A stretch of DNA of 64,000 nt from CAVZCC01 sp963773765 (GTDB taxonomy: Bacteria; Actinomycetota; Acidimicrobiia; Acidimicrobiales; Microtrichaceae), in NCBI GenBank assembly GCA_963773765.1, contig CAVZCC010000001.1:992001-1056000 (forward strand). The letters run 5' to 3'. Below the pieces are notes generated by a model. It ran no database searches and was not told where the DNA came from. It saw nothing but the letters and a program-made list of their open reading frames with translations. How positions within the stretch are numbered: the first letter of the stretch is position 1; every line of letters starts with the position of its first letter. This document shows, piece after piece, positions 40,228 through 50,123 of the stretch. A program made the position numbers and the translations under genes.

Positions 40228-42643
40228 TTACTCCGATCGGAGGGTCTGGGCCGGGGTGCGTCGCAGCACGCGGGTGGCAGGGAGGAGCCCGACGGCGTTG
40301 ACCAACGCCAGGACGACGACCACGACGACGGCCAGGGCGGCCCACGGCACGGTCAGGCCGGCCACGATGCCGAGCGTGTCGGACAGGACCGACCATGCCC
40401 ACCGCCCGGCGATGATCCCCAGCGGCAGGCCCACCACCAGTGCCACCAGCCCGATCACCGTGGCCTGCACCAGCACCGAACGTCGCACCTGGCCCCGGGT
40501 GAACCCGAGTGTCTGCAGGAGTGCGATGTCACGACGACGACGCCACACCGCTGCGGTCAGCGCGTGGACCACCGTCGCCCCCACCAACGCACACAACAGG
40601 AACGACAGGTACAGCGGCGTCCGGTCCAACTCCGACAGGGCCCGCACGAGTGACGCCCGGGGCAACTCCTTCACCACGATCTCGCCCTCGTCGTAGGCCA
40701 TCTGCCGCTGCAGTTCCTCCGCCAGTCGGTCCCGGTCGGTCCCTTCCGGCAACGACAGCCACACCTGCTGGTTGTCGACCTGGTCCACCTCGGTCGGCCC
40801 GCCCGCGTCGGCCGCCGCGCCGATCCAGGCCCCGGTGCCCACCGCCGACTTGTCCGAGCCCGGATAGGACGACAGCAGCGGGAACACGGCGGTCCCCACC
40901 ACCTTCAGACCTCCTCGGACCCGACGCCGTGTCGGCCTGCATCGTGTCGCCGACCGAAAGCCCGAGGCCGTCGAGGGTCCGTCGGCCCAGGACGACCTCG
41001 CCGTCACCCGGTGCCCGGCCGGAGGCGAGCTGTGCCGCAGGGAGGTCACCGGCCTGCGGCTGCACGTACTGCACGCGCTGGCCCGCCGTGCCGAACTCGC
41101 CGATGGTGACGACGCCCCAGGCGTCGACGTCGGGCGAGTCGTCGAGCGCTCCTGCAGCCACCAGTGCGTCCGGAGGTTCGCCGTCCCAGTCCAACTCGCC
41201 GTTGGCCACCGCCCCGTACTCGGCGGGCGTGGAGGTCAGGTGCTCCAGGCTGCCGGCGAAGGTCAGCGACGCGGCGATGATCATGATGCCGCTCACCGCG
41301 CCGATCAGGGTGGTGCGCACGGGGACCGACGTCCGGCCCCGACCCGGGTCCAGGGCGAACCGCACCCCGGCCACCGTCGACGGCCCGGCCCCGCTGCCGG
41401 CGACCCGTGCCACCGCCCACGACGGCCGTGCCGGTGCCGGGTCCGCCGCCACGGAGGTCGTCCGCCACGCCGGCAGGACCGCACACAGGACGGTGACCGC
41501 CACCACCGCCAGTGCCCCCACCCCCAGGTAGGCCCAGTTCAGGTCCAGCCCCGGTGTCGGCTCCGCCAGGCGGGCGTCACCGATCGGCGTCAGCGTCGAC
41601 AGCGATCCGGCGATCACGACCGCCAGCGCGGCCCCGGCGGAGGCCATCACCGCGATCCGCACCAGGGCGGCTCCGAACCGCTGGCGGTGCGTGACCCCGA
41701 CAGCGGCCAGCGTGGCTCCGTCCTCGCCGTCCATCTGCAACCGCCGCCACACCGCCTGGCCCACGATGAGGACGCCCAGGAGCAGCGCGACGGCCGAGAA
41801 GACCAGGAGCACCGCGGTCTGGGGCGTGATGGTGGCAGAGACCTCGTCCCGGACGGCACCGACGGTCTGGAAGACCAACTGGTCGTCCAGGGGGCGGCCG
41901 TCGGTGAGTGCCGCCCGCACGGCGGCGACGTCGGCGCCCGAGCGGAGCTTGGCCACGATCCCGAAGTAGCCGGCCGAGGCCTCGGGGTGGGCCCGGAGCA
42001 GCGCGGGGGTGACTGCCATCCACTGCGTGTACCCACCCTCGATGTTGGCCACGGAGTCCTGGGTGACGGCAATGGCCGCGACGCGGGCCGGGACCACCGT
42101 CCCCACCTCGGCCAGGTCCGTGTCCGGCCCGGCTGCGTAGAGCTCCTCCCCCCGGAGGAGCCGCAGCGGGAGCTCGTCGCCCACCGCCAGCCCCCAGCGG
42201 GCCGCCACCCGTTGGTCCAGGACGACGGCGTCGGGGTCGTCGGGGTCGGGCAACGCCCCCTCGCGCACGAGCGGGCGGCCGACGTCGTAGTAGGCGTCAC
42301 CGTCCCCCGCCAGCACGATCGGCGAGTCCTCGGCGTCGAGGATCGAGTGGACGTCGGCACGGAGGGCGGACATCCCGTCCACCCTGCCCGCCGCCGCCAC
42401 CTGGGGCAGCGCCGTCACCTGGTCCAGGGTCAGGGCGCTGTCCAGGCCCTGGTCCGGGTTGATGAGGACGTCCCAGCCGTCGGTGGCCTCGATCATCCGG
42501 TCGAAGGCGGTGGCGTTGCGTCGTGCGCCCGCGAACCCGGCGATCACCAGCCCCCCGGCCAGCCCCACCAGCAGGGCCAGGCCCACGTAGGACCGCCAGC
42601 CCCGCCTCAACTGCGTCCCGACCAACCACCCGGTGCCGTTCAT
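40228..42643 (-). CDS. FtsX/MacB-type ABC transporter permease, one frameshift
   Basis: About 805 residues. It has an N-terminal membrane helix (YVGLALLVGLAGGLVIAG), a large outside domain, three central helices (VLLVFSAVALLLGVLIVG), a second outside domain and a C-terminal FtsX core (LLQTLGFTRGQVRRSVLVQA then VIGLVALVVGLPLGIIAG). The duplicated architecture, with two FtsX-like halves, is that of MacB-like lipid/peptide efflux permeases. A frameshift lies at about 40,910-40,930. Its sequence parallels the next gene in organisation, so the pair probably forms a heterodimer. Confidence 0.85.
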
Positions 42644-42656
42644 CGCGCTCCCCCCA

Positions 42657-45062
42657 TCACTCGGTCCTCAGCTGCTCGGCCGGACGGACGCGTGAGGCCC
42701 AGGCTCCGGGCACCAGGGCGATCAGCCAGGTGGCCGCGACGGCGACCGCGGACAGGGCGGCCAACGTCACCCACGGGCTGGACGGTGACACGATCATCCC
42801 GATGTCGCCGATGGCGGCCCGCCAGGCCACCCGCCCGACGACGATGCCCAACGGGACCCCCACCACCAGGCCCACGGCGATCAGGGTGAGCGCCTGGAAC
42901 CAGACGATGGAGCGGAGCTGCGACCGGACCAGTCCCAGGGCGGACAGGACGCCGAACTCGGGAGCCCGCCTGCGTGTGGACACCACGAGCACGTGCACCA
43001 GGCCGACCGTGCCCAGAAGTGCGAAGAACCCGGCCAGGCCCACCAGCAACGGTGTCATGTCGTCCATGTTCAGGAGTCGTCCGGGCGGCGTCGGGTGGCT
43101 GTAGGCCGGGAAGTCCAGTGGGTAGGTCCTGGACAGTCGCCGTTCGACGGCAGACGGGTCCACGCCCTCGCGGTAGGCCAGCAGGACGTTGCCGCCGAGG
43201 AAGCTCCCGTCCATCGACGCCAGGTCCGTGGCACCGACCATCTGCATCGCGGCCTCGGGGGCGATCACGGCGATCCGGCCCAGGTCCGGGTAGTCGGTGA
43301 TCTGGCTGCCGACCACCACGCCCACCACCTCGAACCGGCTCGCCGGCCCGTCGGGTCCTGCGAGCGACACGTGATCGCCCACCGACACGCCGGCGGACTC
43401 CAGCGCCGAGGCGCCCAGCGCCACCTCCGCGGTGCCGGAGGGCAGCCGACCTTCGATGACGGGCGGGCCCAGGGACCCCGACGCGGAGAAGAAGGTCTGG
43501 ACGGGCACCGTGGCACCGTCCAGGCGCCCCTCACCGCTGAACACCCCGCCCGCGGCGGCGACGTCGGGATCCTCGGCCAGGGCCTGCACGGTCTCGAACG
43601 GTTCACTGCTCACGTCCGGCCGGGCGCTCCAGGTCCACCCGAAGTCGGCCGGAGAGACCAGGGCCCCATGGAGGCTGGCCAGGAACACCACGGCCGCGAC
43701 GACGCCCGCCACGCCGGCGGTCACGCCGCCCAGGGCCGAGCGGGTGGGAACGCTGGACCGGCCCCGCCCCCGGTCCAGGGCCAGGCGCACCCCCAGGCGC
43801 GGAGCGACCGCGGAGCCGACCCCGACCACACCGGCGATGGTGCGGCCGCCTCGTTCGGGTCCGGGGGACACGACCACGACGTCACGGTGACGGGCGGCCA
43901 GGGCGGTCCACCCGGCCAGCGCCAGCACCAGCACCAACCAGCCCGGTCCCAGCACCACCGGATCGATACGCATCCCGGGGTCGGGTTCTGCGGCCCGGGC
44001 CACCGCCAGGGGGAACAGGCCCGACGATGCGGCGGCGACGACCACGGCCACCGCGGACCCCACCGTACCGGCGACGAGTGCGGGCAGGCCGGCGGCGACG
44101 ACCCGCTCCGCCCGGGTCAGGCCCAGGGCCCGTCCGACGACCACGGCCCCGGTCTCGGCCGACAGTTGGCGGGACACGGCCTGGCCCACGGCGAAGGCAC
44201 CGGCCACCAGGGCGATGACGGCGAACACCAGGAGGGCGATGACCACGACGGCAATGGCGGACCGCGTGGTGTCCACCCAGCCCTCCCCCACGGGGATCAC
44301 CGACGACTGTGGGGAGGACGCGGCGGCGGCCCGAAGGCCGTCCAGGGCGGATGCATCGCTCACGCTGACCGAGCTCCACGAACCGCTCGACGCCACCGCG
44401 TCGCCGTAGGCCGCCCGGAAGGCCGGCGAGGCGAAGGCCAACGGCTGGGACTGCTGCGCGCTCCCCTGGAGGTCCGCCCCGACCTGGACCACGCCGACCA
44501 CCTGCAGGGGGATGACGGGCCCGTCCAGCTCCACGCCTGCGTCGCCGCTGACCAGGCGCTCGAAGGCGGCTGGGCTCATGGTCGCCACCTCGAGCTCGTC
44601 ACCGGCACCCAACCCGAGCAGCTCGGCGGCCGGCCCGTTCAGGACCACCTCGTCGGACCGGTCAGGAGCGGGCAGCCGCCCGTCCCGCACGAGCAGGCGG
44701 CTGATGTCGGCCCCGAAGCCGGGGTCCGCGCTGGCGGCGATGGAGAAGTTGAACGACAGGCCGTCCTCGGTGGTGGGCTGGGCCAGGTAGTGCTCCGCCG
44801 ATGACACCGCCTCCACCCCGGGCACGGCCCCCAGCACCCGGGGCGCATCGGATGAGTCCAGGCCCATGACGTAGACGGCGGCGTCCTCCTGGTCGGTGGC
44901 GTCCAGGAACCGGTCGAGTGCCGTGGCACTGCGCCGCGCCCCGGCCGCGCTGGCCAGCACGACGGCGCCGACCACGGCCACCAGGAGCACGAGCAACAGG
45001 AGCGACCCCGTGCGGCGGCTGGCGTTGGCACGGGCGACCATGGCGATGGCCCGCAGGTTCAT
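42657..45062 (-). CDS. FtsX/MacB-type ABC transporter permease
   Basis: An intact 801-residue protein. It starts NLRAIAMVARANASRRTGSL, has an N-terminal helix (LLLLVLLVAVVGAVVLASAA), central helices (AIAVVVIALLVFAVIALVAG) and the C-terminal core FGVLSALGLVRSQLRSIVWF followed by ALTLIAVGLVVGVPLGIVVG. The ATG at 45062 shares one base with the ATPase stop (TGATG). With the partner permease downstream it forms one ABC export or lipid-handling system; the cargo is unknown. Confidence 0.92.
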   Translation of the reverse strand: MNLRAIAMVARANASRRTGSLLLLVLLVAVVGAVVLASAAGARRSATALDRFLDATDQEDAAVYVMGLDSSDAPRVLGAVPGVEAVSSAEHYLAQPTTEDGLSFNFSIAASADPGFGADISRLLVRDGRLPAPDRSDEVVLNGPAAELLGLGAGDELEVATMSPAAFERLVSGDAGVELDGPVIPLQVVGVVQVGADLQGSAQQSQPLAFASPAFRAAYGDAVASSGSWSSVSVSDASALDGLRAAAASSPQSSVIPVGEGWVDTTRSAIAVVVIALLVFAVIALVAGAFAVGQAVSRQLSAETGAVVVGRALGLTRAERVVAAGLPALVAGTVGSAVAVVVAAASSGLFPLAVARAAEPDPGMRIDPVVLGPGWLVLVLALAGWTALAARHRDVVVVSPGPERGGRTIAGVVGVGSAVAPRLGVRLALDRGRGRSSVPTRSALGGVTAGVAGVVAAVVFLASLHGALVSPADFGWTWSARPDVSSEPFETVQALAEDPDVAAAGGVFSGEGRLDGATVPVQTFFSASGSLGPPVIEGRLPSGTAEVALGASALESAGVSVGDHVSLAGPDGPASRFEVVGVVVGSQITDYPDLGRIAVIAPEAAMQMVGATDLASMDGSFLGGNVLLAYREGVDPSAVERRLSRTYPLDFPAYSHPTPPGRLLNMDDMTPLLVGLAGFFALLGTVGLVHVLVVSTRRRAPEFGVLSALGLVRSQLRSIVWFQALTLIAVGLVVGVPLGIVVGRVAWRAAIGDIGMIVSPSSPWVTLAALSAVAVAATWLIALVPGAWASRVRPAEQLRTE

Positions 45063-45850
45063 CAGGTGACGCCCGCCGCCGCGCCGCGGCCGGCCGCGTC
45101 TCCGGTCGGCGCTCCCGCACCGTCGGCGACGGCTCCGGCCGCGCCGTTGGCTCCCGAGCGGTCCCGGGTCTCCTCACGTTCGATGCGGCCGTCCTTCATG
45201 TGGACCACCCGGTCCGCACCGGCGGCCACCTCATCGGAGTGGGTGACCATCACGATGGTCTGTCCGTCGGCGTGGAGGCGGCGGAACAGCTCCAGCACCT
45301 CACGGCCGCCGTCGCTGTCCAGTGCACCGGTCGGCTCATCGGCCAGCAGCAGGGTGGGCTCGTTGGCCAGGGCCCGGGCGATGGCCAGGCGCTGGCGCTG
45401 GCCACCCGAGAGCACCGCGGGCACCTCGTTGCCCTTGTCGCCCAGACCGAGCAGGTCCAGCAGGTCACGGGCCCGGGTCTCGGCGGCCCGGCGCTTCATC
45501 TGGCCGGAGATCACCGCCGGCAGCACGACGTTCTCCAGCGCGGTCATGCCCTCCAGCAGGTTGAAGAACTGGAACACGATGCCGATGCGGCGGCGCCGCA
45601 TGCGGGCCAGCCAGTCCTCGTCCTGGCCGGTGATCTCCTCCTCCGCGATGGAGATGGTCCCCTCGTCGGCCATGTCCAGGCCGGCGACCAGGTTCAACAG
45701 GGTGGACTTGCCGCACCCGGACGGGCCCATGATCCCCACGAACTCGCCCGTCGCGACGTCCAGGTCCACACCCCGCAGGGCCCGGACCGGGGCCAGCTCC
45801 GCCTCGAAGGTCCGCCTGACCCCCCGCACGGACAGCACGACGTCACTCAT
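45062..45850 (-). CDS. ABC transporter ATP-binding protein (MacB/LolD type)
   Basis: A 262-residue ATPase with Walker A GPSGCGKSTLLNLVAGLD, the signature LSGGQRQRLAIARALANE, Walker B TLLLADEPTGALDSDGG and a switch His in MVTHSDEVAA. The last 40 residues are an Ala/Gly-rich tail. A GGAGGGAAC ribosome site lies just before the ATG at 45850. The start overlaps the stop of the cyclase gene, so translation is coupled to it. Confidence 0.95.
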   Translation of the reverse strand: MSDVVLSVRGVRRTFEAELAPVRALRGVDLDVATGEFVGIMGPSGCGKSTLLNLVAGLDMADEGTISIAEEEITGQDEDWLARMRRRRIGIVFQFFNLLEGMTALENVVLPAVISGQMKRRAAETRARDLLDLLGLGDKGNEVPAVLSGGQRQRLAIARALANEPTLLLADEPTGALDSDGGREVLELFRRLHADGQTIVMVTHSDEVAAGADRVVHMKDGRIEREETRDRSGANGAAGAVADGAGAPTGDAAGRGAAAGVT

Positions 45851-47256
45851 GTTCCCTCCCACTGGTCATCACCGGTGCCGGTGACCTTCCGTCACGATGT
45901 TCCCCGCCGACGGCTGCGCTGTCGACCGCGACCACCAGCCGGTGGCACGCCACCGGGGTGTCGCGCCCCTTGACCAGCTGCGTCGGCAACGGCTCCGTGG
46001 CCCAGCGGCCGTCGATCCCGGCCCGGGTCGCCTCGCTGATCACGGTGGTCCCCGCGGGCCGGGCCAGGTCCTGCAGGCGCTGGGACAGGTTCACGATGTC
46101 ACCCACCAGGGTGTACTCCAGCCGCTCCTCGCTGCCGAGCATGGCGGCGGCGACCTCCCCGGTGGACAGGCCGATCCCCAGGCCGAACGGCGACAGCCCC
46201 TGGTCGGCCCACCGGTCGTCGAGTGCCCCCTGGCGGTGGTGCATGGCAACTGCTGCCCGCACCGCAGCCGGCGCATGGTCCTCCTGGGGGAACGGAGCAC
46301 CGAACACGGCCATGACGGCGTCACCGACGTACTGCATGACCGTGCCGCCCTCATCCAGGATGGCGGCGTTCATCTCGGCCCGGTGGGCGTTCAACTGGCC
46401 GGCCAGCACCGTCGGGTCGGTGCGCTCGGCGATGGCCGAGTAGCCCCGGACGTCGGACATGAGCACGGTGACGGTGAGCCGCTCGGTGCGTCCGGCCGCG
46501 TCCCGGTCGGTGCGCAGCTTCTCGGCCAGGCCGCCCGGCAGCAGCCGGCTCAGCGTCTCGCCCTGCTCCTCACGGTCGACGATCGCCTTCTGGAGCAGCC
46601 GCAGCCGTCGCAGCGCCCCGTCCTGGCCGGCGGTCGCACCCTTGGCCAGCTTCAGGAACAGGGCCTCCACCAGGTCGTTCACCGCCTCGGGGGTGGTCTG
46701 CATGGCCGCGGCGATGGCCTTGACCGGCCGACCCTCCGCGACGTGGCGCAGGAGCTCGTCCTCGACCGCGGTGAGGTCGGCCTCGTCGCTCACCGGCGAC
46801 ACGAGCGCCTGCACGATCTCGGGGTCGAGCATGGACCCGCCGGTGGCGACCTCCCGGATGGCCCGGGCCAGTCGGTTGCCGTCGCCGACGCGGTCCTTGA
46901 GCAGGTAGGCGTACCCCGCCGCCCCCTCGCCCAGGAGCGAGATGGCGTACTCCGGCTCGTCGTACTGCGACAGGATCACCACGCCGGTGCCGGGGTGGCG
47001 CTTGCGCACCTCCTGCGCCGCGTTCGATCCCCTCGTGCTGGAAGTCGGGCGGCATGCGGATGTCGGTGACCACCACCTGTGGGACGGTCCGGTCCGCGCC
47101 GTCGACCAACTCGTCGTAGTCGGCCGCGACCCCGACGACGTCCAGGTCGTCCTCCAGCCCCAGCAGGGCGCGCACGCCTTCGCGGACGATCAGGTTGTCG
47201 TCCGCCAGGAACACAGTGATCCGGTCTCCGCTTCCCACGCCTCCATTCAGCCCCAT
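45843..47256 (-). CDS. REC-HTH-adenylate/guanylate cyclase (class III), one frameshift
   Basis: A response-regulator-type cyclase of about 470 residues. The receiver has VFLADDNLIVREGVRALL, the phosphorylated Asp in VVVTDIRMPPDF and the Lys in AYLLKDRVGDG. A degenerate LuxR-like helix-turn-helix region follows (RHVAEGRPVKAIAAAMQTTP). The class III cyclase domain has metal Asps in TVLMSDVRGYSAIAER and MQYVGDAVMAVFGAPF, and the catalytic Asn region in YTLVGDIVNLSQRLQDLA. One extra base near 47,028 breaks HEG-INAAQEVRKRHPG. The ATG at 47256 is weak, without a ribosome site. It opens the ABC/kinase operon. Confidence 0.87.
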
Positions 47257-47395
47257 CGCCCGGCATGGCGACAGGTGCCCACCACCCGGATTCCGGGGGG
47301 TGCCAGCACCACCTGCTGACACCGGCCCACCCCATGGGCCGTGGATCCGGTGCTCCGTACGGTGGAACCGGGACAGGAATCCACGGGAGGAAACG

Positions 47396-48226
47396 ATGGA
47401 GCTGCACGCGACGACCCGACGACGCAACCGATGGGGAGCGCTGGCGCTCGGAGCGGCGGTGGTGCTGCTGGCCCCGGCCTGCGGTGACGACACCACGACC
47501 GCGGACGCCGCCGACGCCACGACCACGACCGATGCCGCACCCGCGGCAGCCGACGACACCGCCGAGTTCTGCGGGGACGCCTTCGCCGCAGAGGCCGCCA
47601 TCAACGCCCTGTACGGCTCCGAGGACGGACCGGATCCCGAGGCGGTCGCGACGGCCGAGGGGGCGCTGGACAAGCTCGGGTCGTCAGCCCCCGACGCGGT
47701 CGCCTCCCCCGTCGGCACCGTGGTGGCCGAGGCGAAGGACGCCATCGACAGCATGGGCGAACCGTCTGCCGAGTTCACGACGGCCTACAACGAGATGATC
47801 GCCTGGATGACCGGGGCCTGCGGCGGCCGGACCCTCGAGGTGGGCGCCAAGGAGTACGAGTTCACCCTGCCGGCGACGGTCGAGGCCGGGCCCACGGTGG
47901 TCACCTTCACCAACTCCGGGAACGAGGTCCACGAGCTCAACGTGGTCCGGGTCAACGACGGCGTCACCGAGACGACCGAGGAGTTGCTCGCCCTGCCGGA
48001 GGACCAGATCGAGACCAAGGTCACCGGCGTCGGGCACGCCACCGCCACGCCGGACCAGCCCGGCGGCGGACTCATGACCTTCGAGCCCGGACGCTACGTG
48101 GCGGTCTGCTTCATCCCGGTCGGATCCACCCCCGAGGCCATGGCAGACATGGAGATGAGTGGCGACGAGCCACAGGGCGAGCCGCACGCCGCGCAGGGCA
48201 TGGTCGCCGAGTTCACGGTCGCCTGA
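47396..48226 (+). CDS. Cupredoxin-like lipoprotein
   Basis: A 276-residue exported protein. The signal peptide is WGALALGAAVVLLAPACG, with lipobox LAPAC (Cys at about residue 25). A Thr/Asp/Ala-rich linker follows. The C-terminal region, about residues 140-276, fits a cupredoxin-like fold: YEFTLPATVEAGPTVVTFTN, SGNEVHELNVVRVNDGVTE and GRYVAVCFIPVGS. A copper-site Cys and His are present in the last part (the Cys in VCFIP and the His of EVHEL). GGGAGGAAACG precedes the ATG. It diverges from the REC-cyclase gene. Confidence 0.8.
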   Translation: MELHATTRRRNRWGALALGAAVVLLAPACGDDTTTADAADATTTTDAAPAAADDTAEFCGDAFAAEAAINALYGSEDGPDPEAVATAEGALDKLGSSAPDAVASPVGTVVAEAKDAIDSMGEPSAEFTTAYNEMIAWMTGACGGRTLEVGAKEYEFTLPATVEAGPTVVTFTNSGNEVHELNVVRVNDGVTETTEELLALPEDQIETKVTGVGHATATPDQPGGGLMTFEPGRYVAVCFIPVGSTPEAMADMEMSGDEPQGEPHAAQGMVAEFTVA

Positions 48227-48257
48227 ACACCACACCAACGAGCACAGGAGTCGAGCC

Positions 48258-49253
48258 ATGCGCATCCAGTCGTCAGTCACGTCGGTGTCGTGGATCCCGT
48301 CCGAGGCGGTCACGGGGCCCGTGAACAGGACCATCTTCAACTCCGGCATCACGCACTACGACGCGCCGCCACCGGACGTCATCGCGGACCTGCAGGACCT
48401 CCGTGCCGCCGACGGGTTCCGGTTCGCCAACCATCTCTCCGCCTGGGTGGATGTGGAGGACGGTCGCATCGTGGCCGCCGGGCACGACGGGGGTGGCCTC
48501 ATGGGGTCCACCACCGTCCGCCTCGGTGGCCGCGGTGCGGCATTCGCCGGCGTGTCGTTCCCCGACCTGCGCAACCAGCCGGCGACCGGAGGGTCATCGG
48601 CCACCTTCACCCAGACCACCGGCGGGCACACCGCGGTGCCGTTCCCCCGGCGGGTCAAGCACCCGCCCTTCGTCAAGATGGAGGCCCCGACGGTGTGGAC
48701 CACGTTGTCGCTCACCCTGCACGCCGACGGGCACACGGACTTCGAGCTGTCCGGCGCCAGCGGGTTCCCCCGGCACTGGATCTACGACCAGGACCTCCGA
48801 CTCACGGCCAAGGCCGGCCTGGCCGACTTCAAGGAGTGGTACCGCCACGCCTTCGGCAAGCACACGCCCTGGGGTGACCAGGACTCCCCCGCCCTCGTCA
48901 CGGAGGTGGAGTCCGCGCTGGAACGGGAGCTGGCCGGCCACATCATGCAGGGCGGGACCAAGCCCTCGGTCCGCAAGCTGAAGGAGGGCGCCGTGCTCAC
49001 CGAGCAGGGCTCGGCCGGCGACGAGGTGTACCTGCTGCTCGACGGCGTCCTGTCCGTGGAGGTGGACGGGGAGCCGGTGGCCGAGGTCGGCCCCGGCGCC
49101 ATCCTGGGGGAGCGGGCCGCCCTCGACGACGGCGTGCGGACCTCCACCCTGCGGGCCCGGACCCGGGCCAAGGTCGCCGTGACCACTGCGGACCAGTTCG
49201 ACCGGGACGCCCTGGCCGAGATCGGCCAGGGCCACCGGCGGGAACACGGGTGA
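48258..49253 (+). CDS. Cyclic-nucleotide-binding-domain protein
   Basis: 331 residues. The first 220 residues have no family I recognise; they begin IQSSVTSVSWIPSEAVTGPV and contain FNSGITHYDAPPPDVIADL. The C-terminal 110 residues are a cNMP-binding domain: AVLTEQGSAGDEVYLLLDGV, then the phosphate-binding cassette PGAILGERAALDDGVRTSTL with the conserved Glu and Arg. No helix-turn-helix follows, so it is not a CRP-type regulator. The MBL-fold gene start overlaps its stop (GTGA), so the two are coupled and may work together. Confidence 0.85.
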   Translation: MRIQSSVTSVSWIPSEAVTGPVNRTIFNSGITHYDAPPPDVIADLQDLRAADGFRFANHLSAWVDVEDGRIVAAGHDGGGLMGSTTVRLGGRGAAFAGVSFPDLRNQPATGGSSATFTQTTGGHTAVPFPRRVKHPPFVKMEAPTVWTTLSLTLHADGHTDFELSGASGFPRHWIYDQDLRLTAKAGLADFKEWYRHAFGKHTPWGDQDSPALVTEVESALERELAGHIMQGGTKPSVRKLKEGAVLTEQGSAGDEVYLLLDGVLSVEVDGEPVAEVGPGAILGERAALDDGVRTSTLRARTRAKVAVTTADQFDRDALAEIGQGHRREHG

Positions 49254-50092
49254 GGCTGCTGTTCTGCGGGGTGCGTGGCTCCACCCCCGCCCCGGGTGCC
49301 GAGTTCATCCGCATCGGCGGCCACACGTCCTGCGTGGCGCTGAGCCACGACGACGCCGACGCACCGGTCCTGGTGCTCGACGCCGGGACCGGGCTGCGCC
49401 GGCTGTCCGACGAGCTGGGCGGTGCCCCCTTCCGGGGCACGATCCTGCTGACCCACCTGCACTGGGACCACGTCCAGGGGCTGCCGTTCTTCGCTGCGGG
49501 CGACCGGGACGACGCCCGGGTCCGTCTGGTGATGCCCGACCAGGGGAACCTCGCGGCGCAGGTCCTGGCCCGCTCGATGGGCCCGCCCCACTTCCCCATC
49601 GACCCGGGGGGGCTGCGGGGCTCGTGGACCATCGACGGCATCGGCACCGGCCGGCACCAGGTGGAGGGGTTCTCGGTCACCGCACTGGACGTGCCCCACA
49701 AGGGGGGCCGGACGTTCGGGTACCGGATCGAGGACGGGCACTCCTCCATGGCGTACCTGCCGGACCACCTGCCGGAGCCGTCGGACCCGGCCGTGCGCGG
49801 CCTGGTGGCCGGCGTCGACGTCCTGGTCCACGACGCCCAGTTCCTGGCGCCGGAGGAGGAGGCGGCCGTGGCGTACGGCCACGCCACCGTGGACCAGGCG
49901 GTGGCCCTGGCCGGGTCGGCCGGCGTCGGGCGCCTGGTCCTGTTCCACCACGCCCCGGGCCGGGGCGACGACCAGGTGGAGGCCATCGCCGCCGGCCTCG
50001 CCGGCGGTCCCGTCCCGGTGGTGGCCGCCCACGAGGGGCTCCGGATCTCCCTGTGCCCGACCTCGGCCCGTTCCGGGGCGCGGACGACCTGA
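49250..50092 (+). CDS. MBL-fold metal-dependent hydrolase (phosphodiesterase-like)
   Basis: A 280-residue metallo-hydrolase. VRGSTPAPGAEFIRIGGHTS at the N terminus and LTHLHWDHVQGLPFF (HxHxDH metal site) are characteristic of MBL proteins related to phosphodiesterases such as class II cAMP PDE and PhnP. Later come LDVPHKGGRTFGYRIED, VDVLVHDAQFLAPEE and GHATVDQAVALAGSAGVGR, then LFHHAPGRGDDQ. Coupling to a cNMP-binding protein and proximity to a cyclase make cyclic-nucleotide hydrolysis plausible but unproven. Confidence 0.82.
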   Translation: MRLLFCGVRGSTPAPGAEFIRIGGHTSCVALSHDDADAPVLVLDAGTGLRRLSDELGGAPFRGTILLTHLHWDHVQGLPFFAAGDRDDARVRLVMPDQGNLAAQVLARSMGPPHFPIDPGGLRGSWTIDGIGTGRHQVEGFSVTALDVPHKGGRTFGYRIEDGHSSMAYLPDHLPEPSDPAVRGLVAGVDVLVHDAQFLAPEEEAAVAYGHATVDQAVALAGSAGVGRLVLFHHAPGRGDDQVEAIAAGLAGGPVPVVAAHEGLRISLCPTSARSGARTT

Positions 50093-50117
50093 CGGACCCG
50101 GACGGGATCGCTACTGT
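50089..50117 (+). promoter_or_regulatory. Probable leaderless promoter of the DprE2-like gene
   Basis: A -35-like CTGACG (50089-50094) and a -10 TACTGT (50112-50117) are separated by 17 bases. The GTG at 50124 begins 7 bases after the -10 and has no ribosome site. The same layout is seen for dabB. Confidence 0.5.
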
Positions 50118-50123
50118 CGGCCG

